A model generated the notes under the pieces. That model searched no databases. It saw only the letters and a program-made list of their open reading frames with translations, and had not been told where the DNA came from. Both the position numbers and the translations under genes were made by a program. This document shows positions 37,161 through 49,460 of a DNA stretch of 64,000 nt, piece after piece (position 1 is the first letter of the stretch; each line of letters begins with the position of its first letter). The DNA is from Archivesica marissinica (Eukaryota; Mollusca; Bivalvia; Venerida; Vesicomyidae), in NCBI GenBank assembly GCA_014843695.1, contig CM026404.1, positions 52,606,121 to 52,670,120 of the forward strand, written 5' to 3'.

Positions 37161-37430
37161 TTGGTAGACAAACAAATGGAGCTTAATATAGATTATAAAA
37201 CGGTTTCATTTGGTAATCAAAGTATAGAGCATCCCCATATTATGATAGATTTCATAATTCTTTTAGCAAAATATTATATTTTTAAAAGCAAAATAGAAAA
37301 ATGTGTTCCAAACTGCATTACCTTTATCAGATATTTAAAAGAAAGACAACACATCGAAGAACATATAGCCTTTATGAAAAATAAACTAGAAGCTCACAAT
37401 AGAAAGTGGAACAAATTGATAATTGACTGA
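37161..37430 (+). pseudogene. LINE reverse transcriptase, C-terminal fragment
   Basis: An open frame of about 89 codons carries the pattern seen at the extreme C-terminus of many L1/Tx1-like LINE ORF2 proteins. This is a hydrophobic DFIILLAKYYIFKSKIEK segment, then FIRYLKERQHIEEHIAF and a final RKWNKLI. The N-terminal endonuclease and RT core are absent, so this is a dead scrap. It follows directly after the inverted repeat at 36929-37142, and aaattatatttcac words lie on both sides. The assignment rests on the motif pattern only. Confidence 0.5.
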
Positions 37431-37433
37431 TAG

Positions 37434-37884
37434 AAGTAAAATCACAAGCATGTAACAGCAATCGTATTAGCAACTGATATTGAAAAGATGTTTGTATTCT
37501 GGATCGGAATTCTTTCAACTCTTCTCCTGCTATCTTACTTTCAAACATAATGCCTTCTCTCTTTATAAAAAATAATAAATGCATTTGTATATATACTATA
37601 TTAGTATATTGTATCGATAGATATGTAAAAAAAAAAGAATTATATTTCACCAAATTATATTTCACCGAATGAACATTGAAAACGATATTAAAATCGGTAG
37701 TGATGTTTGATTGATAATAAAAAGTTTTCTATATTTTTAATGAATGAAATATAATTTGACAAACAAACATTCTTTTTATTTTACGCTGAAAAATGTTTTA
37801 ATGATATACGATGCAACCATTTGCTAAATTGTGCTAAAATGTCATGCTTAGATGAGAATAAAATTTGTTATTCCACAGAATATG
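37434..37884. other. unique AT-rich sequence
   Basis: It may include 3' sequence of the LINE scrap. It holds a two-copy aaattatatttcacc repeat at 37638-37666. Nothing else is recognised. Confidence 0.35.
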
Positions 37885-38166
37885 TAATGAATGAATGGTG
37901 TTTTACGGCGCATCGACATCTACGGTCATGTAGCGCGCATTAAAGTTATGTTTATTGTCGAGTGTATGAAATAAAATTCTATATAAGTATATGCATTACG
38001 TAAAAATTAATACTAAGAAGTTAAATGAATGAATGAATGGTGTTTTACGGCACATCGACATCTAAGGTCATGTAGCGCGCATTAAAGTTATGTTTATTGT
38101 CGAGTGTATGACATAAAATTCTATATAAGTATATGCATTACGTAAAAATTAATACTAAGAAGTTAT
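37885..38166 (-). repeat. LINE 3' tail, tandemly duplicated (2 x 142 bp)
   Basis: Two near-identical copies (37885-38024 and 38025-38166, a handful of differences) of a segment that on the minus strand includes gcgcgctacatgacc and gtaaaacaccattcattcat. The end is a (ttca)n simple repeat, as in LINE 3' termini. The right copy continues directly into the LINE coding sequence at 38238, so it is that element's 3' UTR. The left copy is a second, outer copy. Confidence 0.65.
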
Positions 38167-38237
38167 AAAGACGTAAGATTAATTACAGGTAATATATGAA
38201 TGAATGATTACTACAAAGGCATGATTAACAATTGATA

Positions 38238-40295
38238 TCACAGCTTATTATAAATTCCTATTGCCTTGATAAATGATATGATGGACTCTACTCTGATAGA
38301 GTCGAAGAGTGTTTTAATGTTGTCCACATTGTAGTACTGCAACCGGATTGGTTGAAGGTCAACACAGTGTATTAAGATATGCTCCACCGTGTATAGAGTA
38401 TTGCATGGGATACATTCTGGTGCATCATCTCGTGACAACAGCCATGAATGTGATATTCGAGAATGACCAATCCTGAGACGGGCAAGAATGACTTCTTCTC
38501 GACGAATAGGCCTGTAAATTGGGTACCATTCGCCAAGTGTTGGTTTGACCGAATGAAGTTTGTTAAAAATTTCACCATCCCATTGGGCCTGCCAAGAGGA
38601 TTGAATTAAGGTAAGAATTGTAGATTTAAAATCAGTATAACACACTTTAATCCTAGAAATGGATAATGACAAAGCCAGCTTTGCATTCTGATCAGCCATT
38701 TCATTTCCTTTTATTCCCATATGACTCGGAAGCCAGCAGAACACAAATGTATTTATTTCTGAAAGGGAAGAAATCCTTTCAAGCAAAGTACAAACAATAG
38801 GATTTTCAAACTTTTCATAATACAAAGCCTGTAAAACAGACAAGGAATCAGAGAAAATGATATATTGAACATAGTGTGATTCCACTGCAAGATCTAGAGC
38901 GAGATCTATGGCCTTCAGTTCGGCAGAGAAAATTGAGGACTTGTTTGGAAGTCTACATTTCCGATTTTTATTCCCAAAGATTGCTGCTGACGCAACAGTG
39001 TCACCAGCTTTTGAACCATCTGTGTATATGGCTTTGAAGTCAGAATAAAATTCCCTGATTTCATGATATTTTGTTTGAAACTGGCTCCTGTCTGTAATAG
39101 ACTTTTTATCAGAAGTGAGATCAAAGCGAAACTCGGCAGTTTTAAGGGTCCAAGGAGGAGAATCTGGGATTTTATACTGTGCAATAGATTTCATGTCAAT
39201 ATGTAGGTCATCTAGACATTGTTCCATACGTATACCTAGTGGGGCAATAGCTCTCGGTTTTCTTTGAAACTGCACTTTAAATTGGGGTTGAAAGACCACT
39301 TTGTGAGCTGGGTTTAGAGGATTTGACTTGAGTTTCAGTAGGTATTGAAGAGCTAGCTTCTGTCGTCTAGCATACAGAGAGGGTTCATTTGCTTCAGCAT
39401 AAAGACTTTTAACAGGAGAAGTTCTGAAAGCTCCAAGGACTAATCGTAGACCGTGATTATGTATAGGATCAAGTATTTTCAGGTACGATTTTCGTGCAGA
39501 TCCGTAAATTATCGAACCATAATCCAGCTTAGAGCGAACCAATGACCGATAAAGCCGTAGAAGGACCTTTCTATCAGCTCCCCAATCGGAATGTGCCACA
39601 ACCTTTAAAATATTTAGAGCTTTTTGACATTTCTTTTTTAAATTATTAATATGAGGAATGAATGAGAGTTTTTTATCAAAGATAACACCTAAAAATTTGT
39701 ATTCTGTGACTACTTCTACATGTGAGCCATCCAGGTAAACTTCTGGGTCTGGATGAAGTCCACGTAGATTACAAAAATGCATACATTTAGTTTTTGATTT
39801 AGAAAATTTAAAACCATTTTCATCCGACCAAGTCTGAAGTTTATTCAGACATTGCTGGAGTTGGCGTTCTATTATGTTCATATTACTAGACCTGAAGCAA
39901 ATAACAAAATCATCTACATAAAGGGAGCACTCAACCCCTGGATTTATTGATTTAACAATAGTGTTTATCTTAATACTAAACAATGTAACGGACAAAATAC
40001 AACCCTGTGGTACACCCATCTGCTGTTCCCGAGCATCTGATAGGGTATTACAAACACGAACACGAAAAAGTCTTTCATTTAAAAATGCAGAAATAAATAA
40101 TGGAAGGCGTCCTCTGAGGTCAAAGTCGTGAAGATCTTTTAAAATGCCATATTTCCAGGTTGTGTCATAAGCACTCTCAAGGTCGAAAAATACTGAAGCA
40201 ACATGTTGTTTATTGACAAAGCCCTCTCTTATAAATGTTTCGAAACGAACTAGATGATCCAGTGTGCTTCGCTGCTGACGAAAGCCACTCTGGAC
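38238..40295 (-). mobile_element. Non-LTR retrotransposon ORF2, RT + RNase H, 5'-truncated (I/Nimb-like)
   Basis: About 685 codons of a LINE polyprotein. Positions below count from the frame start at 40790. The RT domain begins at SGFRQQRST (168-176). Motif A is FFDLESAYDTTW (201-212), motif B MGVPQGC (258-264), and the catalytic YVDD is at 291-294. FLGVIFDKKLSF follows at 366-377. RNase H has TDGS (D591), SAELKAI (E624), SDSLS (D648) and GNEMAD (D700), so all four acidic residues are present. A CCHC knuckle (C793, C796, H804, C809) precedes the C-end. RNase H plus the C-terminal knuckle points to the I superfamily. The endonuclease and the N-terminal RT fingers are missing, with frame loss near 40300-40360. 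Residues 1-165 of the open frame are satellite read-through. It would reverse-transcribe RNA in cis if complete. This copy is dead but recently active judging by its intact frame. Confidence 0.88.
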
Positions 40296-40445
40296 ACAGA
40301 ATATGTACAGTGCTTTCAACCAGTGAATAAAACAGAAGAAAAAGTTCATTCGGTTAAATAAAATTAGATCATAAATTATACTAAAATAAATAAATATCCT
40401 CAACTTATTGTGAACAGCTGATACATTGAAACCAGTTGAATCTAG

Positions 40446-40700
40446 AGACATTTGATGGAATATCAGAAATAGAGACATTCCAAACATTTGATGGAATATC
40501 AGAAATAGAGACATTCCAAACATTTGATGGAATATCAGAAATAGAAACATTCCTAACATTTGGTGGAATATCATAAATAGATACATTCCTAACATTTGAT
40601 GGAATATCAGAAATAGAGACATTCCTAACATTTGGTGGAATATCAGAAATAGAAACATTCCTAACATTTGATGGAATATTATCAATAGAGACATTCCTAG
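40446..40700. repeat. 36 bp minisatellite, ~7 copies
   Basis: The unit is catttgatggaatatcagaa followed by atagagacattcctaa. Variants are tggtgg, cattccaaa and tcataaatagat. It lies between the truncated 5' end of the LINE and the 86-bp array. Because 36 is a multiple of three, the LINE frame runs on through it (FHQMLGMSLFLI per unit, minus strand). Confidence 0.93.
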
Positions 40701-43700
40701 GCAATATAACTCATCTATTGTATGTATACATGTAGTCCATATATATGTCTGTGCCTGCACTAGTCCTGTGTTACCAGAGAATGCAGGCAATATAACTCAT
40801 CTATTGTATGTATACATGTAGTCCATATATATGTCTGTGCCTGCACTAGTCCTGTGTTACCAGAGAATGCAGCCAATATAACTCATCTATTGTATGTATA
40901 CATGTAGTCCATATATCTGTCTGTGCCTGCACTAGTCCTGTGTTACCAGAGAATGCAGCCAATATAACTCATCTATTGTATGTATACATGTAGTCCATAT
41001 ATCTGTCTGTGCCTGCACTAGTCCTGTGTTACCAGAGAATGCAGGCAATATAACTCATCTATTGTATGTATACATGTAGTCCATATATCTGTCTGTGTCT
41101 GCACTAGTCCTGTGTTACCAGAGAATGCAGCCAATATAACTCATCTATTGTATGTATACATGTAGTCCATATATCTGTCTGTGCCTGCACTAGTCCTGTG
41201 TTACCAGAGAATGCAGGCAATATAACTCATCTATTGTATGTATACATGTAGTCCATATATCTGTCTGTGCCTGCACTAGTCCTAGGTTACCAGAGAATGC
41301 AGGCAATATAACTCATCTATTGTTTGTATACATGTAGTCCATATATCCGTCTGTGCCTGCACTAGTCCTGTATGTATACATGTAGTCCATATATCCGTCT
41401 GTGCCTGCACTAGTCCTGTATGTATACATGTAGTCCATATATCCGTCTGTGCCTGCACTAGTCCTGTATGTATACATGTAGTCCATATATCCGTCTGTGC
41501 CTGCACTAGTCCTGTATGTATACATGTAGTCCATATATCCGTCTGTGCCTGCACTAGTCCTGTATGTATACATGTAGTCCATATATCCGTCTGTGCCTGC
41601 ACTAGTCCTGTATGTATACATGTAGTCCATATATCTGTCTGTGCCTGCACTAGTCCTGTGTTACCAGAGAATGCAGCCAATATAACTCATCTATTGTATG
41701 TATACATGTAGTCCATATATCTGTCTGTGCCTGCACTAGTCCTGTGTTACCAGAGAATGCAGCCAATATAACTCATCTATTGTATGTATACATGTAGTCC
41801 ATATATCTGTCTGTGCCTGCACTAGTCCTGTGTTACCAGAGAATGCAGCCAATATAACTCATCTATTGTATGTATACATGTAGTCCATATATCTGTCTGT
41901 GCCTGCACTAGTCCTGTGTTACCAGAGAATGCAGGCAATATAACTCATCTATTGTATGTATACATGTAGTCCATATATCTGTCTGTGCCTGCACTAGTCC
42001 TGTGTTACCAGAGAATGCAGCCAATATAACTCATCTATTGTATGTATACATGTAGTCCATATATCTGTCTGTGCCTGCACTAGTCCTGTGTTACCAGAGA
42101 ATGCAGGCAATATAACTCATCTATTGTATGTATACATGTAGTCCATATATCTGTCTGTGCCTGCACTAGTCCTATGTTACCAGAGAATGCAGGCAATATA
42201 ACTCATCTATTGTATGTATACATGTAGTCCATATATCCGTCTGTGCCTGCACTAGTCCTGTATGTATACATGTAGTCCATATATCCGTCTGTGCCTGCAC
42301 TAGTCCTGTATGTATACATGTAGTCCATATATCCGTCTGTGCCTGCACTAGTCCTGTATGTATACATGTAGTCCATATATCCGTCTGTGCCTGCACTAGT
42401 CCTGTATGTATACATGTAGTCCATATATCCGTCTGTGCCTGCACTAGTCCTGTATGTATACATGTAGTCCATATATCCGTCTGTGCCTGCACTAGTCCTG
42501 TATGTATACATGTAGTCCATATATCTGTCTGTGCCTGCACTAGTCCTGTATGTATACATGTAGTCCATATATCTGTCTGTGCCTGCACTAGTCCTGTATG
42601 TATACATGTAGTCCATATATCTGTCTGTGCCTGCACTAGTCCTGTATGTATACATGTAGTCCATATATCTGTCTGTGCCTGCACTAGTCCTGTATGTATA
42701 CATGTAGTCCATATATCCGTCTGTGCCTGCACTAGTCCTGTATGTATACATGTAGTCCATATATCCGTCTGTGCCTGTACTAGTCCTGTATGTATACATG
42801 TAGTCCATATATCCGTCTGTGCCCACACTAGTCCTGTATGTATACATGTAGTCCATATATCCGTCTGTGCCTGCACTAGTCCTGTATGTATACATGTAGT
42901 CCATATATCTGTCTGTGCCTGCACTAGTCCTGTATGTATACATGTAGTCCATATATCCGTCTGTGCCTGCACTAGTCCTGTATGTATACATGTAGTCCAT
43001 ATATCCGTCTGTGCCTGCACTAGTCCTGTATGTATACATGTAGTCCATATATCTGTCTGTGCCTGCACTAGTCCTGTATGTATACATGTAGTCCATATAT
43101 CTGTCTGTGCCTGCACTAGTCCTGTATGTATACATGTAGTCCATATATCTGTCTGTGCCTGCACTAGTCCTGTATGTATACATGTAGTCCATATATCTGT
43201 CTGTGCCTGCACTAGTCCTGTATGTATACATGTAGTCCATATATCCGTCTGTGCCTGCACTAGTCCTGTATGTATACATGTAGTCCATATATCCGTCTGT
43301 GCCTGCACTAGTCCTGTATGTATACATGTAGTCCATATATCCGTCTGTGCCCACACTAGTCCTGTATGTATACATGTAGTCCATATATCCGTCTGTGCCT
43401 GCACTAGTCCTGTATGTATACATGTAGTCCATATATCTGTCTGTGCCTACACTAGTCCTGTATGTATACATGTAGTCCATATATCCGTCTGTGCCTGCAC
43501 TAGTCCTGTATGTATACATGTAGTCCATATATCCGTCTGTGCCTGCACTAGTCCTGTATGTATACATGTAGTCCATATATCCGTCTGTGCCTGTACTAGT
43601 CCTGTATGTATACATGTAGTCCATATATCCATCTGTGCCCACACTAGTCCTGTATGTATACATGTAGTCCATATATCCGTCTGTGCCTGCACTAGTCCTG

Positions 43701-45860
43701 TATGTATACATGTAGTCCATATATCTGTCTGTGCCTGCACTAGTCCTGTATGTATACATGTAGTCCATATATCCGTCTGTGCCTGCACTAGTCCTGTATG
43801 TATACATGTAGTCCATATATCCGTCTGTGCCTGCACTAGTCCTGTATGTATACATGTAGTCCATATATCTGTCTGTGCCTGCACTAGTCCTGTATGTATA
43901 CATGTAGTCCATATATCTGTCTGTGCCTGCACTAGTCCTGTATGTATACATGTAGTCCATATATCTGTCTGTGCCTGCACTAGTCCTGTATGTATACATG
44001 TAGTCCATATATCTGTCTGTGCCTGCACTAGTCCTGTATGTATACATGTAGTCCATATATCCGTCTGTGCCTGCACTAGTCCTGTATTATACATGTAGTC
44101 CATATATCCGTCTGTGCCTGCACTAGTCCTGTATGTATACATGTAGTCCTATTCCGTCTGTGCCCACACTAGTCCTGTATGTATACATGTAGTCCATATA
44201 TCCGTCTGTGCCGCACTAGTCCTGTATGTATACATGTAGTCCATATATCTGTCTGTGCCTGCACTAGTCCTGTATGTATACATGTAGTCCATATATCCGT
44301 CTGTGCCTGCACTAGTCCTGTATGTATACATGTAGTCCATATATCCGTCTGTGCCTGCACTAGTCCTGTATGTATACATGTAGTCCATATATCTGTCTGT
44401 GCCTGCACTAGTCCTGTATGTATACATGTAGTCCATATATCCGTCTGTGCCTGCACTAGTCCTGTATGTATACATGTAGTCCATATATCCGTCTGTGCCT
44501 GCACTAGTCCTGTATGTATACATGTAGTCCATATATCTGTCTGTGCCTGCACTAGTCCTGTATGTATACATGTAGTCCATATATCCGTCTGTGCCTGCAC
44601 TAGTCCTGTATGTATACATGTAGTCCATATATCCGTCTGTGCCTGCACTAGTCCTGTATGTATACATGTAGTCCATATATCCGTCTGTGCCTGCACTAGT
44701 CCTGTATGTATACATGTAGTCCATATATCCGTCTGTGCCTGCACTAGTCCTGTATGTATACATGTAGTCCATATATCCATCTGTGCCCACTAGTCTGTAT
44801 GTATACATGTAGTCCATATATCCTCTGTGCCTCACTGTCCTGTAGTATACATGTAGTCCATATATCTGTCTGTGCCTGCACTAGTCCTGTATGTATACAT
44901 GTAGTCCATATATCCTCTGTGCCTGCACTAGTCCTGTATGTATACATGTAGTCCATATATCCGTCTGTGCCTGCACTAGTCCTGTATGTATACATGTAGT
45001 CCATATATCCTCTGTGCTTGCACTAGTCCTGTATGTATACATGTAGTCCATATATCTGTCTGTGCCTGCACTAGTCCTGTATGTATACATGTAGTCCATA
45101 TATCCGTCTGTGCCTGCACTAGTCCTGTATGTATACATGTAGTCCATATATCCGTCTGTGCCTGCACTAGTCCTGTATGTATACATGTAGTCCATATATC
45201 CGTCTGTGCCTGCACTAGTCCTGTATGTATACATGTAGTCCATATATCTGTCTGTGCCTGCACTAGTCCTGTATGTATACATGTAGTCCATATATCCGTC
45301 TGTGCCTGCACTAGTCCTGTATGTATACATGTAGTCCATATATCTGTCTGTGCCTGCACTAGTCCTGTGTTACCAGAGAATGCAGCCAATATAACTCATC
45401 TATTGTATGTATACATGTAGTCCATATATCTGTCTGTGCCTGCACTAGTCCTGTGTTACCAGAGAATGCAGGCAATATAACTCATCTATTGTATGTATAC
45501 ATGTAGTCCATATATCTGTCTGTGTCTGCACTAGTCCTGTGTTACCAGAGAATGCAGCCAATATAACTCATCTATTGTATGTATACATGTAGTCCATATA
45601 TCTGTCTGTGCCTGCACTAGTCCTGTGTTACCAGAGAATGCAGGCAATATAACTCATCTATTGTATGTATACATGTAGACCATATATCTGTCTGTGCCTG
45701 CACTAGTCCTGTGTTACCAGAGAATGCAGGCAATATAACTCATCTATTGTATGTATACATGTAGTCCATATATCTGTCTGTGCCTGCACTAGTCCTGTGT
45801 TACCAGAGAATGCAGGCAATATAACTCATCTATTGTATGTATACATGTAGTCCATATATT
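40701..45860. repeat. nested 86/48 bp satellite array
   Basis: The long unit (86 bp) is gcaatataactcatctattg, tatgtatacatgtagtccat, atatctgtctgtgcctgcac, tagtcctgtgttaccagaga, atgcag. The short unit (48 bp) is the same without the 38-bp segment from tgttaccagag to catctat. Order along the window: 86-bp block 40701-41340, 48-bp block 41340-41650, 86-bp block 41650-42230, 48-bp block 42230-45370, 86-bp block 45370-45860. Point variants (atatccg/atatctg, cctgcac/cccacac) recur in the same order about 590 bp apart in the large 48-bp block. Deletions cluster at 44080-44220 and 44785-45010. Long frames on both strands (TGLVQAQTDIWTTCIH) come from the 16-codon unit. Confidence 0.96.
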
Positions 45861-46056
45861 TACACTTTTAAAAATGTAACATTTTACTATCACGGCATTT
45901 TTCAAATAACAGATCGAGAACAAAATTATGTAGAGGTCTTATATATAGGACTAGTATACAAATACTTTTGGAAGAATCCAAACATTCCCAAATTTATTGA
46001 ACTTCTACCAACACACATGTTAATACACTGCATAAGTTATCTACTTTTGTCTTTAA

Positions 46057-46292
46057 CCCTTTCAACACCACAGACCTCTAAATTGGCTTACAAAAAAGTG
46101 TAGATCCAGATGAGCCGGCTCGTGACGAGCCGTCTCATCAGGATCTGCACTTTTTTCAAGTAATATAACTATTTTTAGAGAAAAAATTACCCATTTTGAT
46201 AAATGAACAGATCCAAATGTAATTTTGTTATTAATTTATTGGTCTAAAAATATCATGGACCACTCCATGTCAGTTACTTGGTGTTGAATGGG
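46057..46292 (+). mobile_element. piggyBac-like MITE, copy 2
   Basis: 236 bp, ends CCCTTTCAACACCA and TGGTGTTGAATGGG, flanked by TTAA at 46053-46056 and 46293-46296. Its interior palindrome is the best preserved of the three copies. The arm aaaaaagtgtagatccagat plus gagccggctcgt pairs with the following arm at about 29 of 32 positions, with a one-base turn near 46123. No tandem expansion of the right end has happened here, unlike copy 1. Confidence 0.85.
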
Positions 46293-46507
46293 TTAAAGCT
46301 TTTGAAATAAGAAATCACATTTATTATTAATCATCACTTTTCTCCTCCTAATGATTATCATGTAATATGATGTATTTCTGAACTGTTCATAAATTGTTAA
46401 AACCTTGATGAGATAGCTTCATGTTTATCGTAATTTGGATACTGGACAGTTGAAGATGTTGTAAGAATTTGTACATGCATTTCCTTTGATGCTGATTAAG
46501 TGTGATA

Positions 46508-47955
46508 CTATAAACCACCATTGACATACAGATACATGAGATGTATTTATAAACCACCATTGTCATACAGATACATGAGATGTATTTATAAACCACCATA
46601 AACATACAGATACATGAGATGTATTTATAAACCACCATTGTCATACAGATACATGAGATGTATTTATAAACCACCATTGACATACAGATACATGAGATGT
46701 ATTTATAAACCACCATTGATATACAGATACATGAGATGTATTTATAAACCACCATTGACATACAGATACATGAGATGTATTTATAAACCACCATTGACAT
46801 ACAGATACATGAGATGTATTTATAAACCACCATTGACATACAGATACATGAGATGTATTTATAAACCACCATTGACATACAGATACATGAGATGTATTTA
46901 TAAACCACCATTGTCATACAGATACATGAGATGTATTTATAAACCACCATTGACATACAGATACATGAGATGTATTTATAAACCACCATTGACATACAGA
47001 TACATGAGATGTATTTATAAACCACCATTGACATACAGATACATGAGATGTATTTATAAACCACCATTGACATACAGATACATGAGATGTATTTATAAAC
47101 CACCATTGACGTACAGATAAATGAGATGTATTTATAAACCACCATTGACGTACAGATAAATGAGATGTATTTATAAACCACCATTGACATACAGATAAAT
47201 GAGATGTATTTATAAACCACCATTGACATACAGATAAATGAGATGTATTTATAAACCACCATTGACATACAGATACATGAGATGTATTTATAAACCACCA
47301 TTGACATACAGATAAATGAGATGTATTTATAAACCACCATTGACGTACAGATACATGAGATGTATTTATAAACCACCATTGTCATACAGATACATGAGAT
47401 GTATTTATAAACCACCATTGTCATACAGATACATGAGATGTATTTATAAACCACCATTGTCATACAGATACATGAGATGTATTTATAAACCACCATTGTC
47501 ATACAGATACATGAGATGTATTTATAAACCACCATTGTCATACAGATACATGAGATGTATTTATAAACCACCATTGACATACAGATACATGAGATGTATT
47601 TATAAACCACCATTGTCATACAGATACATGAGATGTATTTATAAACCACCATTGACATACAGATACATGAGATGTATTTATAAACCACCATTGACGTACA
47701 GATACATGAGATGTATTTATAAACCACCATTGACATACAGATACATGAGATGTATTTATAAACCACCATTGACATACAGATACATGAGATGTATTTATAA
47801 ACCACCATTGACGTACAGATACATGAGATGTATTTATAAACCACCATTGACATACAGATACATGAGATGTATTTATAAACCACCATTGACGTACAGATAC
47901 ATGAGATGTATTTATAAACCACCATTGACATGCAGGTAAATGAGATGTATTTATA
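46508..47955. repeat. 39 bp satellite array, ~37 copies
   Basis: The unit is ataaaccaccattgacatac followed by agatacatgagatgtattt. Variants are tgtcatac, tgacgtac and agataaatg. The period is exactly 39 bp (13 codons) with almost no indels, so both strands carry frames of several hundred codons (MVVYKYISCICMS on minus, MRCIYKPPLTYRY on plus). The last unit degrades at 47935-47955. Confidence 0.96.
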
Positions 47956-48070
47956 ATGAACAACAACTATTAATGTAATTGTTTATTATTAAAAAACTGT
48001 TGTATGTATAAATGTACCATGGACTCATGAGTTTATGACCTTTTGTTCAATAAAATCTATCTATCTATCT
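47956..48070 (+). mobile_element. probable LINE 3' end with (ATCT)n tail
   Basis: A short segment ends in gttcaataaaatctatctat, that is, a polyadenylation-like AATAAA followed by (atct)n. This is a common form of 3' terminus for 5'-truncated LINEs in molluscs. No coding sequence remains. It is followed immediately by the hAT terminus at 48077. Confidence 0.45.
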
Positions 48071-48076
48071 ACATGA

Positions 48077-49362
48077 CAGGGCTGGGGTATTCGTATTCAG
48101 TATTCGTATTCATCTGTATTCAAATACTGATTCTTCAGTATTCTTCAGTATTCAGTATTCATGACTTTTTTTTAATACAAGTATTCGTATTGTATTCGAA
48201 TACATTTGAAATATCACTGTATTCATGAATACTTTTTGAATACTTTTTGAATACTTTTGCATGTTACTTTTTAAACATAATTAAGTCATCTATGCAATAA
48301 AAAGTGACAATTAACAAAGTCTAATTTTAAGTATATATCACTAGAAAATTACTATTTTTATTATTGTAGATTAGCAGACACTATAAATTAATCTATAATT
48401 TCTAAATATTTTTATTAGTACTATAAATAAATTGTCCTTGATAATTATTCTGTTAATATTTTAAAAGCAGGTGAGAATGTCAAATGTCAAACAGCTAATA
48501 TTCCTAAAAGGTATTAAAACATGAGTTCATCATAGGTGACCCTGGTCAATAGGTGAGCAGGTTTATGATAACACCTTCAATAATTCTATAGCATAATTAC
48601 TAAAGATCAGAGCAATATCCTTAATTAAGAAAATAATTACTGCTGTTGTTAGCTTTTACAGGTGTAATTTATGGATATGCTCAAAGATCAGAACAATATC
48701 CTTAATTAAGGGGTCAAATGACATCCAGTAAATCAGTTATATTTTGTCAGCTACAAGGATATATGGTTAATTCGGATAGTGAGGATGACTCAAGTGATTC
48801 TGAATCTGAACCTGAGGATGTGCCACATGATGATGATTGCTTTGTCAGTTTGCCAAAACGAGGATAGTGTTATGCCCACACATTACAGCTAGTGGTGAAG
48901 GATGGACTTAAAGATGCAGGGCATCATCTTAAGAATGTCATAGCAAAGGCTTCAATCATTGTGGCATATGTGAGAAAGTCTCTGCATGCTACAGACATCC
49001 TAGAGGGGGAAAACAAACTACAAACAGCTAATGCAACCAGGTGGTACTCCCAACTCATCATGATTCGATCTATCTTGAGAGTATCCCCTGAAAAACTGGA
49101 TCAGTTGGACACTCTCCACCTCACAGCCTATGAGCGTAAGTTGCTGCAGGAGTTGTGTGACATATTAGCCCCATTTGAGCATGCCAGTAAGCTGGTGCAG
49201 CAGCAGAAAAATGTGTCGGCCAGTTTGACCATACCCGTCACACGTGGACTCTCACACAAACTGGATCATATATCAGCCACCTACAACAGCAAGATGATGG
49301 AAACTCTGAAGGCTTCAGTAAAGCGCAGACTCTGTAGGTATGGGAGAGCGCCCTAAAGTGCC
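48077..49362 (+). pseudogene. hAT-family transposase remnant
   Basis: The left end CAGGGCTGGGGTATTCGTAT and the following repeated gtattcgtattc words fit a hAT terminus with subterminal repeats. An open frame runs from about 48718 to 49356, interrupted by a TAG at 48865-48867. It encodes an acidic DSEDDSSDSESEPED-type stretch. After the stop come CYAHTLQLVVKDGLK and TANATRWYSQLIMIRSI, both typical hAT transposase core motifs, then a helical region ending KASVKRRL. The zinc-finger BED N-terminus and the C-terminal dimerisation region are absent, and no right TIR was found. It is dead. Confidence 0.72.
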
Positions 49363-49460
49363 ATGTCACAACATATAGCACCCTTAAATCACCAGGTATG
49401 GGAGAGCGCCCTAAAGTTCCATGTCACAACATATAGCACCTCTAAATCACCAGGGACCTT
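49338..49460. repeat. 57 bp two-copy direct repeat at the end of the hAT remnant
   Basis: The word gtatgggagagcgccctaaa occurs at 49338 and 49395, followed by the same ccatgtcacaacatatagca in both. This replaces the expected continuation of the transposase frame and marks the break point. Confidence 0.8.

Noticed and set aside
47956..48070. Polyadenylation site of a host gene (AATAAA at about 48050)
   Set aside because: The (atct)n run directly after AATAAA fits a LINE 3' tail better, and no coding exon lies upstream, only the 39-bp array.
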